DNA of 64,000 bases. It comes from Azolla caroliniana. Lineage: Eukaryota > Polypodiophyta. Both the position numbers and the translations under genes were made by a program. Under the pieces are notes generated by a model, which was given only the letters and a program-made list of their open reading frames with translations, made no database searches and was not told the DNA's origin. The stretch lies in contig JBHGNT010000015.1 of assembly GCA_043228905.1 (NCBI GenBank), positions 5,270,001-5,334,000 on the forward strand, read 5' to 3'. Position 1 is the first letter of the stretch. Each line of letters opens with the position of its first letter. Positions 11,474 to 23,361 of this stretch are shown piece by piece.

Positions 11474-11797
11474 GAGGAAAAAACGCAAGAGTGGAGAAGG
11501 GAAGAAGAAGCGAATTTGTTTTAATTGCTGCGCTCTCTATCGGTAACGGAATTGAGCACAAAGACAAGCGTTGGAAAGCCCTCAAGTAGAACTTCATAAC
11601 GAGATATAGCAAGTTGAATTTGGCAGTTTGTACGAGAAGCAGCGATAGCAATAAGGAATCTTGTGTTGTCGGCATCCACATACTCAAAACTCATTGTGGG
11701 TCTTCGATTGCTTTCAAAATCTTCGACGTCTTGAATCGGGCGAGTTCTGATTTTCTCTCTTGTTCATGAAAAATTGTTTTTATCCCGGATCGATATA

Positions 11798-13287
11798 ATG
11801 ATGGACATAAACATGAATTCCTCACAAATTGTGGGGGATATTGATATGGAAACAATCGATCCAAAAAAGAGTAATGTGATGGTTGAATGTAATCGTGAAA
11901 GGGAAGACATTGGAAGCTCTAAGAGGTTTAAGGGAATTGAAGAAATTAATGAGAAAAAATTAACATATGCCGAAATAATACATGTAGATAAAGTTGACAA
12001 GGATCATTGTAATTGGGATAATTTATGGGGAATTGCCAATAACTTATTGTCGGATATTGTGGAAGAAAATGAAAATGCAGCGAAAGAATGCATTGAAGAG
12101 GATGTGCATGATGTGGAAGTTGATGCTAAGGCAGTTTTGCAATCATTTGATGTATTCTATAATCGTGCTGTTATATTATTTTTTACCGGCAAACTCCCAT
12201 ATGTTAATTGGATTAAACAATGGTTGAACACAATCATGTCACCAAATTGTGTTGAAAATATATATGTGGGACCATGAGGGTTTTATGATATGGTATTTCG
12301 TTCACCGGAGCATCGAAGTGCATTGTTGGGTAAAGTTCCTGTGTTTTTTGATAAACGATTGGTGCATGTTATGCAATGGTCCCCCGTAGTGGACTATCAT
12401 GCTTTGTTAAAACAAGAATGTCCTGTTTGGGTTACAGTGGATTGTAAGCATGCTTTTTTATGGCCACTTTTACCAGAGTTGGTATCTCCACATGCAAATG
12501 CTACAAATAAGTGCAGATTTTGTGTGTTATGGGATACAAGTCACAAGACGCCAGGATGGGTGCGTATGAATGCTCCTGGTATGAGAAGTCTTTGTTTTAA
12601 ACTGAAGTGGGAGACATTTGAAGGTCATTGTTTTGGATGTGGTGAATGGGGTCACTTTATGGCGGAATGCCACGGTCATTGTCCTTCAACTACAAAGGTT
12701 CCTATTGAAGGGAACGATAAGGAAGGAGTTGGGGAGAGATGTTGGTGTGTCAGATTTTGTGGATGAAGGAACATCCTAGAGCAGGTTATAAAGAGGTCTC
12801 ACTTCAAGGTTTGGGCCCTAAGAATAAGGGAATTGAATCTATGGATATGGAAAAACAAAGTTTAGTGGTTAAAGATAAGGGGAAAAAATCGTTGGATAGA
12901 GCTAGTAGTGATGTTGTTGACAAAGATTGGCATGAGGTTAAGGGCAAGTCGAAAGGGAAATCAATGAATATGCAGCGTAGTAGCTTGCCCACTACTCGTG
13001 TGACTACTTGGCAAGGTAATTCAGGAACTAGGGAGGGCCCTCGAAAAGTTCCTTGGCAACGACAATCTAGGGATAAGGGATTACCCCTTCACCTTCAATT
13101 TGTTTCATTGGGACGAGTTGTAAATTCATCGAATTCTCGAGGTTTTCATCAAGCGGGAGGACCTAAAAAAAAGATTTCGATAGACAACCTTAAGGATGTG
13201 GTGCATGAAAATCCATATGCAACATTGGAGCATGCTTTGACTAGTTTCATGACATCGGTTGCTCTAAAGGAGCAAGTGCTCCCATAA
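11798..13287 (+). pseudogene. LINE ORF1, RNA-binding Gag-like protein with CCHC knuckle
   Basis: Starts at the ATG at 11798, the first methionine of the coherent frame. The first 160 codons are acidic and end in a DUF4283-like segment (AVILFFTGKLPYVNWIKQWL) at TGA 12275-12277. The same frame continues to 12766 with SPEHRSALLGKVPVFFDKR and a zinc knuckle CFGCGEWGHFMAEC near 12630-12670, the order expected in plant L1 ORF1. A frameshift near 12740 moves coding into another frame (12739-13287), which is Lys/Ser/Arg rich. ORF1 proteins coat LINE RNA. This copy is inactive. Confidence 0.8.
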
Positions 13288-13300
13288 CATTGTTGATTGA

Positions 13301-15604
13301 ATGAAAGTGGTAACATGGAATGTGAGAGGGGCATGTTCTCCTCATAAGAAGTATATACTATGGGAAACTTTGTTAAGTAGAGAATGGGATGTAGTATGTG
13401 CAGTTGAGCATAAGTGTCATGAGTTAGCAGGATCCATAGTGCATTTGCATGGATATTCATCATTTTATGCATGACATCTTAATAATCATTATTCAGGTGT
13501 GGTATTAATTGTGAGGGATAAGTATTATCCTCAAATGGTGCATAATGATCCTTATGGTCGGTTTTTGGTTCTAGAAATCACTTTTTTTGGCGAGGTTGTG
13601 TGGGTGGTTGGGATTTATGCCCCTAACCAAGCCACTCAGCGTATTGCATTATGGGGTTCACTCCTTCAAACCCTATCTATTGGATGCCCAAGATTACTTA
13701 TGGGCGATTTTAACATGTGTGTTGATGCATTTCAATCCACGTCTGAACATTCAATCATGGATGATCCTGAGCAACTTGCTTGGGACTCATTGGCTATGGA
13801 GGTTCTAAAGTTGGATGTTTGGACATGGTTACAAGGGAATGATCCAAGTTTTACCTTCCAATCTGCTCAACATAGACAAACATGGAGTCGGTTAGATAGA
13901 ATGTATGTGATGCACGATGATTCTTTTTTACCGACATCACTTCGTATGAACGTTTTACAAGATGTTGGAACTTCATATCACTTTCCTATTTGCTTGGAGG
14001 TGTGTAATCATGCAATTGACATGTATAAATCTTTACTTGGAAAGCCTCCACTACGCTTTAACTCTTCTCTTTTGCTTCAACCTCACTTTGATTCTCTCAT
14101 GGAGCAAATTTTGGTAAATTTTTCTCAACAAGTGAATCTTAAAGGAGTTAAAGCATGGGATATCACATTACGAAACATTAACATCATTCATCGTATGTAT
14201 GGAGTAACCAATGCTCAACGAAGAAGAGGTCTTATTCGACAATTCTCACAAGTTCTCTCTAGGTGTAATGCATTATTGATACATACACCATTAGATGAGG
14301 AGCTTTTGGATATTCAGAGTCAATTGCATGTTATCATTTCTCAGTTGCAATGCCAAAGTTATCGTTATGCTAAGATGCGACAACTTAGGGAAGGACTCAT
14401 TGATAATCAATGTCAATCTCATTTGTTTTTCCAAGCAATACATCCTACTTATGCTCGATCTAATGTGGCACATGTGAAGCAAGGGGATGAATTGATAGTG
14501 GATCCTACAACAATAATTGACATATGCCTTCATTACTTTAAGGAGTTGATTGGTCCACAATTGTTAATGATAGATGATGTGAGTAGAGCACGTCATGAGT
14601 TTTATGATGTGGTTGGATGTATTGTGCATGATCTCATTAGTCATGAATTGGATGCGGATTTCACTGAGGATGAGGTGGATGTAGTTTTAAGGCATCTTCC
14701 TAGTGGTAAGAGCCCTGGTTGGGATGACTTGACAAATGAAGTTTTTAAGAGATATTCCAAAATTTTAAAGGGGCCCTTGACTTTGATGTTTCAACAATCT
14801 TGGGATTTTGGTTGTATGCCTCAAGCTTGGAAGATTGGTCTAATTAAACTAGTTCCAAAGGTGGCATCTCATGAGTCATTTCATCAGTGGAGACCTATTT
14901 CTTTGATGGGGGGGTTGTACAAGATATTTACGAAGGTCTTGGCAAATAGATTACAAAAGTATTTGCCAAAGTTGATACACCCCGCCCAATATGGTTTTAT
15001 TGCAGGTAGAAATATATTGCATAATGTGTTGAATGTTCAAATGGCCATGGATTATGCTCGGAACACTCATCAAGAATTGATTATGGTGCAATTAGATTTG
15101 GAGAAAGCTTATGATCATGTTAATTGGTCTTTTGTTTCTGGGTTAATGCATACAATGGGCTTTGGACCTCGTATGTCTCGCCTCATATTTTTATTAGGAC
15201 AAGATGTAGTGTCTCGAGTAATGCTTAATGGGGGAGTTACATCAGATATTGCCCTCACAAGATCCGTTCGTCAAGGATGCCCTCTTAGCCCATTGTTGTT
15301 TGCTATTTTTACTCATCCTTTGTTAGTGATGCTATCAAGACTTGCAATAAATGGTGACATTGTGGGTTTACACCTTCCGTTCGGAGGGAAAATAGTAGCA
15401 CAAGCTTTGGCGGATGATTCTTTCATGTTTTTACAAGCCTCACGGGAGAATCTTGAGAAGGGGATGCTTGTATGGAATCAGTTTGCATTAGCTTCCAGAT
15501 TACATATTAATTGGAGGAAGTCTAGTCTCATATCATGCACTGAAAGGGATTTGGAATGTTTAGGATGGCAAGGATCCGTGGTGAAGAAAGGCTCTATTTT
15601 TTGA
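13301..15604 (+). pseudogene. LINE ORF2: endonuclease and reverse transcriptase
   Basis: ATG at 13301 opens an apurinic-type endonuclease: VVTWNVRGA, AVEHK in place of the usual catalytic Glu motif, VGIYAPNQ and LLMGDFNM. One in-frame TGA lies at 13472-13474. The reverse transcriptase follows: SGKSPGWDDLTNEVFK, FHQWRPISLMGGLYKI, YGFIAGRNI, VQLDLEKAYDHVNW, RSVRQGCPLSPLLF and the catalytic ALADDSFMF near 15410. The frame stops at TGA 15602-15604, but the same frame resumes immediately (HLGYPLG), so the stop is a mutation inside ORF2. ORF2 would nick target DNA and prime reverse transcription. Confidence 0.9.
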
Positions 15605-17040
15605 CACTTGGGCTATCCATTAGGAATGAATGTTACAAATGGTCAATTGATTTAATGGATGTCTAGTAAGTTGAGGGATAAGTTCATGTATTGGAAGTCA
15701 CAATCTTGGCCATTTCATGTTCGCTTGAAGGTTGTACAATGTATTATGGAACCCATGATATTATATTACTTGCCATTATTGCCATGGACAAAGAAGGCGT
15801 TGCATTCTGTTTTGCAACCTCTTCGATATTTGTTGTGGAAGAAGAGGGATAAGATGGGAATCACATGGATTGTTTGGAATCATCTAGCAACCCCTAAGCG
15901 ATTGGGGGGGGGGGTTTGGAATATTGAACTTATCTATGCATATGATGGCTCGTAGATTTTCATTATTACAAGACATGTGTTCAAACTCACAACCATGGAT
16001 ATCTATTGTTCGATATTTCATTGAGAACAAGGGTTTAACACATGGGAGGACAACGATTAAGGCTTCATGGTGGCAATTACTGAATGGATGTATTTCACTT
16101 AGGATTCCGGGTTCTTCATGTGTTCAACACTTAGTTACCTCATGGCAAGAAGCAGTCTTGTTATGTGTATGGAAACCATCATCTAGTAGAGAGCATTGTA
16201 ACTCTTTGAAAAAAGAGTTACTTGTGTCTTCTCGGTTATTATGTTGGCCAAGAAAGGAGAGATTGCGTTCTCAATTTAATCGTTTGTTTCGTTTGGGGGT
16301 CAAAGAGGTGGGAGATATAGTTGAGGTTCCATCTCAAAGAATTTTGGAGTTTACTGAAGCATGACAATTATTACGCATCCCGCCTAATTATGGGTTTATT
16401 TAGCAACAACTACAGAATATTGCATTGATGCAAGGTCCCTTACCTCTACAAACAGGAGAACAACCGTGGATTGATTGGAGTTTAAGGGGTCAAACACCAT
16501 TGTTACAAGTGACTACTAATCTTTTGTATCATTGTTCCGTTGAGTCTCTTGGATGGTTATCATCTAAAGCTGAAGAAGAATGGAAAATACACAAATATGA
16601 TCATGGGTGGTGGCAGATCTTACAACGTAGTTGGCATTCTAAATTGCCACTTGTTGCAAAGGTATTCATTTGGGGAGTTTTGATCGGAGGATTGCCTTTG
16701 GGATTAGCTTTAAAGCGTTGTGGACTAGCAACGGGTACCAGCTTCTTTTGCACTGTTCAGATAGAATATGTACTCATCGATTTATACAATGTCCGCTTGT
16801 CAAATTTGGAGTTACATTTCTCAAATTTGGCAAGTTTTATCACGGAGTTATTTGACACCTAGACAATGGGTGTTTGCACAATTTACACAGGCTGACCCAA
16901 AATCAGAGATGGAGATTGTTTTCCTATTTCTGAGATATTGGGGATTGTGTCATAATTGGAACATGCGCAACGCTTTTGTATTCGATGGTAGACATGGAGT
17001 GAAAGCATATCTACGAAAGTTGAAGGGAGTACTAATGTGA
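15605..17040 (+). pseudogene. LINE ORF2 C-terminal region
   Basis: Coding continues as SKLRDKFMYWKSQ (TAA at 15653-15655) up to an 11-base G run at 15904-15914, where the frame changes. The next frame runs to about 16360 (RRFSLLQDMCSN...), a third piece spans 16425-16862 (SKLPLVAKVFIWGVLIGGLPLG, the zf-RVT region), and a last frame runs to 17040 (CHNWNMRNAFVFDGRHG). The homopolymer is the likely slippage site. This region corresponds to the C-terminal zinc-binding domain of plant L1 ORF2. Confidence 0.8.
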
Positions 17041-17226
17041 CAATTTTCTTTATTGGAACAAGTGGAAATTCTTTCCTCGGTGGAGTGTTCGTCTTGCCTA
17101 TTGGCAATTCAACATGTTCCACTACCCATGTAGTGTAGTGTGTGACTATACTCCATTGTCACACGTATTGTAAGTAGTGTTTTTCACACACATTTATTAA
17201 TATAATTGTGTGTTTTCACCAAAGAG

Positions 17227-17227
<1 letters not shown>

Positions 17228-17278
<51 letters not shown>
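17228..17278. repeat. (GATA)n microsatellite at a LINE-LINE junction
   Basis: About 12-13 GATA units. It separates the 3' end of the plus-strand LINE from the 3' end of the minus-strand LINE at 17283-18250. Confidence 0.95.
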
Positions 17279-17282
17279 TATA

Positions 17283-18250
17283 TTATTGTCTTCGGAGGTC
17301 AAATATGACCTATGAGACCAAAAATATTACATTTCACGTGATACGTGTGAAAGTGAGTAGTGACTCTCGATGTTCAAGAACTTTACCAATGAATGTTGCA
17401 ATTGAGAGTGCACATTGTGGTTGTGAGAGGAATTCATGCAAAGATTGGGCTCGATCGAAGAGATGTGGAAAGCATGGTCGAATATGATCAAAGGCAGAGC
17501 ATTGTATCAAAGTGTGATACTCAGACTCGCGAACTTGTTTAGGACAAAGTGTGCATAGCCGACCACTCTCATCACTTGTACTCCAACGCCCTGTTTCACA
17601 TCGCAATGCATGTGAGCTAAGTCGCATGGAAGCAATGGTTCGAATGGCAGATAACGGTATGGGCTCTAACATGTATGGATGTGTACGATTTCCCCATTCC
17701 GCAAAGAATATGGTTTTGTAGTTAGGTGCAACATATGTGTAGTATAATGTGTGAAGCGTGAGCCTCCACATTTGTCCCATGTCATGATACATTGGCATTG
17801 CAAAAATGCCTCATTTACAGAGGAATCTAATGATGCATCATGAAGCAAGTGTCTTGCATCCCATCTACCAAACCATTTTTCTCTATCTTGCATCCAACCG
17901 GAACACAAAATTTTTCTTTTATGCGTCTTTTGGATCTTTTTGCTTGTTTCCCACGCAATTCTAGGAAGTCGATGTGAGGGACTTTTTTGAACCTTAAGCA
18001 TGTATTCAACAACCCTTTCCATGGCCATGATCTCAATGGGAAGCGATCCCGTCTCAAGGAGCAGGAGGGTGTAGGGCGCTTGTTTCTTAACTTGTAGAAA
18101 CTTGGTAAGAAAATGCTTTTGGACATTTTCAAACTCTTTCCACATAGATTTAGGGATACTACCGGCCCATACTTCCACCCCATAGAGAAGAACCGGTGTC
18201 ACCAAAGTGTGGAAAAGATATTTCTTGAGGACCCAACACTTAATATCTCC
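17283..18250 (-). pseudogene. 5'-truncated LINE of a second family, ORF2 C terminus
   Basis: Minus-strand coding begins near 18250 (CWVLKKYLFHTLVTPVLLYGVEVW, of which I show only parts: LVTPVLLYGVEVW) and runs to about 17770 in one frame. After a frameshift near 17760 it continues to 17334 in another. The end holds a Cys/His cluster, LCTLCPKQVRESEYHTLIQC, like the terminal zinc-binding motif of non-LTR ORF2 proteins. Endonuclease and most of the reverse transcriptase are absent. The 3' untranslated region is short and passes into (CTAT)n, the complement of the GATA tract, which may be its tail. Confidence 0.75.
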
Positions 18251-18568
18251 AAGAGAGAGAGAGAGAGAGAAACACGAGATAGATTAGAGAGACAATAGAA
18301 TACTCAAGAAGGTGTATATTACAAAGGAGATTGATCGACTTAATTACAAAGTAGGAGGAGAGTGCTTTATATAGTCACTCTCTCTCTTCATTAACTACCG
18401 AAGCCAATGGGTCATGGGGAATGTGAAAACTCATTAGTTATGTGTCATAGAATATGATTCTATGACACATAGTTAATGTGTAGATAAGAGTGGTGACTTT
18501 TGACCTTTGAGTGCACACTCTCAAGGGTGTGTTCACACACTAGACTAGGTTGAGCTTGATTCTCAACA
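18251..18568 (-). repeat. copia-1 3' LTR (outer end approximate)
   Basis: In element sense it begins TGTTGAGAATCAAGCTC, directly after a purine-rich stretch (GCTTGAGGGGCCG). The copia-2 LTR begins TGTTGAGAGTCG and has similar length and a CT microsatellite near its 3' end. The distal boundary lies near the (GA)n run at 18251-18272, but no second LTR remains to define it. Confidence 0.65.
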
Positions 18569-18595
18569 CGGCCCCTCAAGCTCAACTTTGGTCGG

Positions 18596-19481
18596 CTACT
18601 TCAGTTGATGTCCACTTCGGCTCGTATCCGGTTCGGACGGTATCCGGTACATCCAACTCGTACTCCCCCTCAAGCTTGGCAAGTCAGGGAACGTCAATCC
18701 AAGGTCTGACATGAATTGCTGAAGCTTGTCGGCTCCTAGGGCTTTGGTGAAGATGTCGACTATCTGAAGATTCGTAGGGATATGTTGAAGGTTGACATCG
18801 CCAACTTGAACATGCTCTCGAATGAAGTGATACTGCACTTCGATATGCTTCGTGCGTGCGTGGAACACTGGGTTCCAAGCCACATAAATACTGCTCATGT
18901 TGTCGCAGTAAAGGAGAATCAGATCTTTGATGGGAATGCCCAGATCCTTTAATATCCTCTTGAGCCATACGGCTTCGCATGCAGCCACCAACGCGCCCCT
19001 GTATTTGGCCTCTATGCTCGAAAGAGCGACGGTTGGTTGCTTCTCGCTATTCTAGGAGATGGCTCCACTTCCGAGGGAGAAGAAGAAACCAGAGGTTGAT
19101 TGTTGGTCTGCTTTGTAGCCTGCCCAGTCGGCATCTATCTACCCCTCGAGTTGAATTGGCATGGCCGACTTATAGAGAATGCCATAGTCCATCGTTCCGC
19201 TCACGTATCGTAGCACTCTCTTAGCACAATCCAAATGGAAAGCTCGTGGCATTTGCATGAACTTGGCTAAGAAGGCCGACCGGATAGCTCAGGTCTAGTC
19301 CAGTGATCATGAGGTAGATAAGACTACTGATCAATTGTCGATATTGAGTCAGCTTACACTTTGTGGTGCCAGAATTGGCATCTAGTTTGAGGTTTTGGTT
19401 GAGAGGTGTTGCCAAAGACTTGCACTCAGTCATCCCGAACTTGTATAACAAGTTGAGAATGTAGTGCCGTTGCGAGATCAT
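18596..19481 (-). pseudogene. copia-1 RNase H
   Basis: Two pieces. 19481-19221 holds the start (RHYILNLLYKFGMTECK, then YRQLISSLIYLMITG). 18991-18596 holds the end in a coherent frame (CEAVWLKRILKDLG, LLYCDNMSSIYVAWNP, ARTKHIEVQYHFIREHV, IPTNLQIVDIFTKALG). Between them (about 19000-19220) the frame is lost to stops and indels. KHIEVQYHFIRE is the usual copia RNase H signature. The final residues run into the purine-rich tract before the LTR. Confidence 0.8.
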
Positions 19482-19496
19482 AATCTCGGCTGGAGT

Positions 19497-20969
19497 TCAA
19501 ATTACCTCGATGCCAAGGAAGTAGTGGAGCTCTTTCATGTCCGCCATCTTGAATTTGTTGGAAAGGAGGGATTTGACCTTGTTGATGTCGACTAGATGCT
19601 CACCTCCAATGACCAGATCATCCACGTATAGGATGATGATGATCGGACTTTTGGAATCGCTTCCTACATACAGAGAATTGTCGGATTTTGACATTCGGAA
19701 ACCGATTCGATGAAGATATTGTGTTATCTTCGAGTGCCAAGCACGTGGTGCTTGCTTAAGGCCGTAGAGGGGCTTCTTGAGTTGGCATATGTCTTTCGGA
19801 TGAATGTTGGATTCGAAGCCGGGTGGTTGTATCATGTACACCTCCTCTTCTAATTCACCTTGAAGAAAAGCGTTCTTGACATCCATCTGGTGGAGGTGCC
19901 ACCCTTTCACTGATGCAAGCACTATCACGGTTCGCACGGTTGTCATCTTTGCCACCGGGGCAAAGGTCTCTTCATAGTTGATGCCCTGTGTTTGTGCGTA
20001 GCCCTTTGCTATGAGTCGAGCTTTGTAGCGGTTGACAGAACCGTCGGCAGTATACTTCACTTTGTATATCCATCTGCAACCGATTGCCTTCTTGTGCGGT
20101 GAGTGAGGGACGAGATCCCATGTCTCATTCTTGCTGAGAGCTTGCATCTCCTCGTTCATTGCTTCGACCCATTGCGGATCTTTAGCGGCTTCGGCAAAGC
20201 TCTCCGGTTCTCGAACTGTTGCCACCTTCATCATAAAGGCATAGTGGTATGCCATATAATTGTTGTAGCCGAATCGGCTAATTGGATTCTTCTCTCGGGT
20301 GGAGTGACAAAGTTTCTCATTTGCCGATGTGAGTGCTTTCTCAACTCCGGGTGACCTCATAAGAGGCACATCAAAGCCATCGAACTCACTATCAAGTGAA
20401 TGAGTCGATTCGTTGCCGTCGAAGAGACTGTCTTCATATTCCGGCATTTTGGCCTTCCCTTTGTCCATCTTTGGACTTGGCCGATATGTGCTTTGGTTGC
20501 TCGGAGGCTCTTGTGGTCCGCTCAATCTGGTTGAGATCGGACTCTCTTCGAGTATTGACCTTAGTTGATCATTATCTTCTGTGTTGTCGAGGTCGTTCGT
20601 AGATGGTTCGGGAGGAGTCGGCTCGGGTTTGTACCATGATGTCGATTCGTCAAAGACGACGTCCCGACTTACACGAGTCTTCCGAGTAGAGGGGTTGAAG
20701 CACTTGTACCCCTTTTGCTCCAGTGAGTGCCCCACGAGGATGCACTTCTCTGATTTTGGGTCAAGCTTCTGCCGCTTCTCATCGGGAATGTGTACGTATG
20801 CAATGGAGCCGAATATCCTTAAATGGGATAGATCCGGCTTCTTCCTGTAGTATTTCTCGTGCGGGGTGACCTCGTGCACTCTAGATGTTGTGCACCGGTT
20901 CATGAGGTAGACGGCGGTATTTGCAGCTTCTGCCCAATATGACTTGGGCATATGCTTCTCATTTAGCAT
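19497..20969 (-). pseudogene. copia-1 integrase C terminus and reverse transcriptase
   Basis: 490 open codons. The N-terminal part is the integrase end (SYWAEAANTAVYLMNRC, HLRIFGSIAYVHIPDEKR, KGYKCFNPSTRK), then an acidic linker rich in Pro/Ser, then the copia reverse transcriptase: [77 protein letters not shown] and the catalytic LYVDDLVIGG near 19625. The RT looks unbroken. It is separated from the upstream integrase by a TAG at 21021-21023 and from RNase H by a stop at 19497. Confidence 0.88.
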
Positions 20970-21020
20970 GGCCCTTGCTACTTCGAGGATGTGTTGATTC
21001 TTGCGTTCGGCTACACCGTT

Positions 21021-21575
21021 CTATTGTGGTGTGTGTCGGCAAGTGAATTCTTGCTGAATTCCTTCTTGTCGAAGGTATGCCGTGAACGCATCGGAGAAGT
21101 ATTCATTTCCTCCGTCTGACCGAAGACATTGACGCCCAGTTGTCTTTTCGACTTCGCTTTTGAATTTTTGGAAGTGTATAAACACTTCGCTCTTCATCCT
21201 CATGGGAAAGATCCATGTGTATCTAAAGAAGTCATCGATGAAGGTAGCATAGTACCAACATCCTCCAAATGTGGCTGTCTGTGCCGGTCCCCACACATCC
21301 AAGTGGACTACGTCCAATAGGCCTTTGCTCACGTTCCTCTCCTTCAAGAACGGGTGCCGATGTTGCTTGCTGAATTGGCATGCTTCACATACTCCTTCAA
21401 TTTCTTTCTCTTTGAAGGTCGGGAGCCCAATGACGACTCCTTTCGATTGCATCGCCTTGAGTTTGTTGAGATTGATATGGCCGATTCTCTTATGCCATAG
21501 CTCTATGTCGGTGTCGGATTTGAGGCCCTTTGCAAACATGGCCGATTTTACCTCGTTTGCTTCGAGGATAAACAT
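21021..21575 (-). pseudogene. copia-1 GAG-pre-integrase and integrase core
   Basis: 184 codons: the pre-integrase zinc-binding segment (LWHKRIGHINLNKLK, then VCEACQFSKQHRHPF) and the integrase core with Asp in VVHLDVWGPA and Asp in LRSDGGNEYF. A TAG at 21021-21023 stops the frame right before the Glu-containing NGVAERKN motif, which follows in the same frame. The equivalent position in copia-2 is Gln, so this is a single nonsense change. Integrases of this family insert the cDNA. Confidence 0.85.
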
Positions 21576-21671
21576 TCAGCCTTCCCTTCAACCACCAACA
21601 ATTAGTCGGCCTTCCTTCTCGATGAAGCAACCTCCTTGGTTGAATCGAACTTGCATCCCTTGCTCCACAAT

Positions 21672-21911
21672 TTAGCCGACTGAGACCAAATTCTTCGTTA
21701 TGGTGGGTACATATAAGACATTTTTTATACAAGTTTGTTCATCTTCTTTCCCGAATGGGACATTGCCGACATGCCAAATCGGATGAGTGGTGTTGTCTCC
21801 GGTCTCAACATAACTGGGTCGATCCGGCTCTCGAAGGTCTTTGAACCATTCTTGATGGGATGTCATATGGTTCGAAGCACCGGATTTGACGAACCATACA
21901 TCTTCCGCCAA
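21672..21911 (-). pseudogene. copia-1 protease with lost catalytic Asp
   Basis: About 80 codons of copia aspartic protease. The usual WFVDSGASNHMT motif reads WFVKSGASNHMT, so the catalytic Asp is replaced by Lys. The rest (SYVETGDNTTHPI, VLYVPTITKNLVSVG) is well kept. With Lys at this position the protease could not work. Confidence 0.8.
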
Positions 21912-21957
21912 GCATTAGTCGAAGTAGAGGCCAACATAGAATTTGCTCTATGTGTCA

Positions 21958-22881
21958 TTACAAGCATTCCGCCATGATCTTCATAGTCGGAGTTGGTGGC
22001 ATAATTGGTGAGTTGTCGGCTTGTGGAAGCCGACTTGCGCTTCTTCTTTCGGCACTCTTCTTCATGGTGGCTGATTTTTCCGCAATAACCGCATTCGATC
22101 GAGGTTTGTTGGCTCGGACCGGAATGGAAGCTCCCCCTTCTTCCGAAGGTTCCTTGATGGCTTCCGTTTTGTTGCCGAAATTGGGAGTTGTTGTCATAAG
22201 TCGAACCTCGTCCGCTTCATCCTTGGCCGAATCGACCTCTTGCTCGGTCGCGTCCTCTTCCTCCATTCGAATGTGTGTAGAGCATGTAGCCATCCTAGGT
22301 GTTGCTCCTTGTTCGAACATGGTTTTCTTCAACCAACAACATGGATTGAAGATCAAAGAAAGAGGGAGAATTCTCCCTTGCTAGGACGATGGTTCTCATC
22401 GAGCCGAACCGTGGTGCAAGGCCGCTGAGGCATATTTGCACCATTTCGTCATCCTCCACATTGACTCTTATTGAGCTGAGTGATTCACAAAGCTCCTTGA
22501 TCCTCAAGGTGTAGCTTGTGATGGACATGTCCCGTTGGATGTTTTCAACTCTTGGCGGAGTTGAAGCTTCCTCGTGATCGTGTTGGCGGCGAAAATCTTT
22601 CGTAGATTTTCCCATGCTTCCTTCGGTGTCTCGGCTTCTCAAATGTACCCGAGCATGTGGTCGTGAACGCATGTCGCCAAGCAATACATTACTTGACTCG
22701 CCACTTGCTCCCATGTTGAGTAGTTGGCGTCTCCCGGGTCGGGTTGGTTTTCTTGTGCTCCCTTGATGTAACCCCAATAACCTTGGCCAACAAGGTATTG
22801 GTGCATCTTCTACTCCCAAGATGCGAAGTTGTTTCGGTCCAACTTCTCGATAGGTAGAGCGCTCCCCATTTGAGTATTCAT
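21958..22881 (-). pseudogene. copia-1 Gag
   Basis: ATG at 22881 starts NTQMGSALPIEKLDRNNFAS, the copia Gag N terminus also found in copia-2. A TAG then follows where copia-2 has a Tyr codon. Later pieces are in different frames: KIFAANTITRKLQLRQEL, VQICLSGLAPRFGSMRTIVL and a CCHC knuckle CGYCGKISHHEEEC near 22047-22092. Several stops and at least two frameshifts break it. Confidence 0.75.
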
Positions 22882-22928
22882 GGTGTTCGATGTAGATTTT
22901 CTTCTTCTTCTTCTCTCTTGAATACGAG

Positions 22929-23361
22929 TGTTACCGATTAGGAACACGGTCTGCGGTCAGTCCTTCGACCTAGACCTCCAAGTGATTGTGGAACAACGAA
23001 TGGGGCGTCTATGCGTAATGCGTAGGGGAATGTTCCCCGCAACCTATCAGTGTATAAGGGAGACGGCTACAACCGACTCCTTAGCAATGGTTACACTTAC
23101 ATTCTTACACACTCAGGTATTCCAGACACAATAGATTTAGCCGTAGCTATACACAAACTTTCAGAGAAGATAGAATTCTATTACGATATGCTTCTTTACA
23201 TTCCAAAATACACGCTCCCTCTATTAGAGGTTTTCTGTCCTTTATATACGCAGGGTCTATTTAGCCGTTCACGCTTCTTGCGTGAACCGTTACATGCGTT
23301 ATGATCTTATATTATTTCTTATTCCTACGCTCTTGTTCATCGGTTACTATTCCGATATACA
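22929..23361 (-). repeat. F 3' LTR
   Basis: About 433 bp matching 32474-32907. In element sense it ends GGTAACA. The start (TGTATATCGGAATAG) is tentative because homology to the other copy extends beyond it into the ORF3 end, and no clear polypurine tract precedes it. Confidence 0.7.

Larger units (their letters stand above)
11331..17227 (+). mobile_element. Long decayed LINE (L1-type), ORF1 and ORF2
   Basis: A plus-strand non-LTR retrotransposon with a 5' untranslated region containing a (GA)n tract (11448-11473), a Gag-like ORF1 at 11798-13287, an endonuclease/reverse transcriptase ORF2 at 13301-17040 and a 3' untranslated region running into the (GATA)n tract. Both ORFs are broken by stops and frameshifts. 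Outer boundaries are approximate and I could not identify a target duplication. Confidence 0.85.
18251..22928 (-). mobile_element. copia-1 (Ty1/copia), interrupted by F in its leader
   Basis: Minus-strand copia element in the order gag, protease, integrase, reverse transcriptase, RNase H, 3' LTR. The gag ATG is at 22881. At 22929, inside the untranslated leader, gypsy element F begins, so the primer site and 5' LTR are not seen beside it. Many stops and frameshifts show that it is old. It is closely related to copia-2 at 34232-54552, which serves as the comparison for its defects. Confidence 0.85.

Noticed and set aside
11328-11687. A 119-residue minus-strand frame
   Set aside because: Low complexity (Leu/Ser, antisense of the GA tract) within the LINE 5' region, with no homology or conservation seen.
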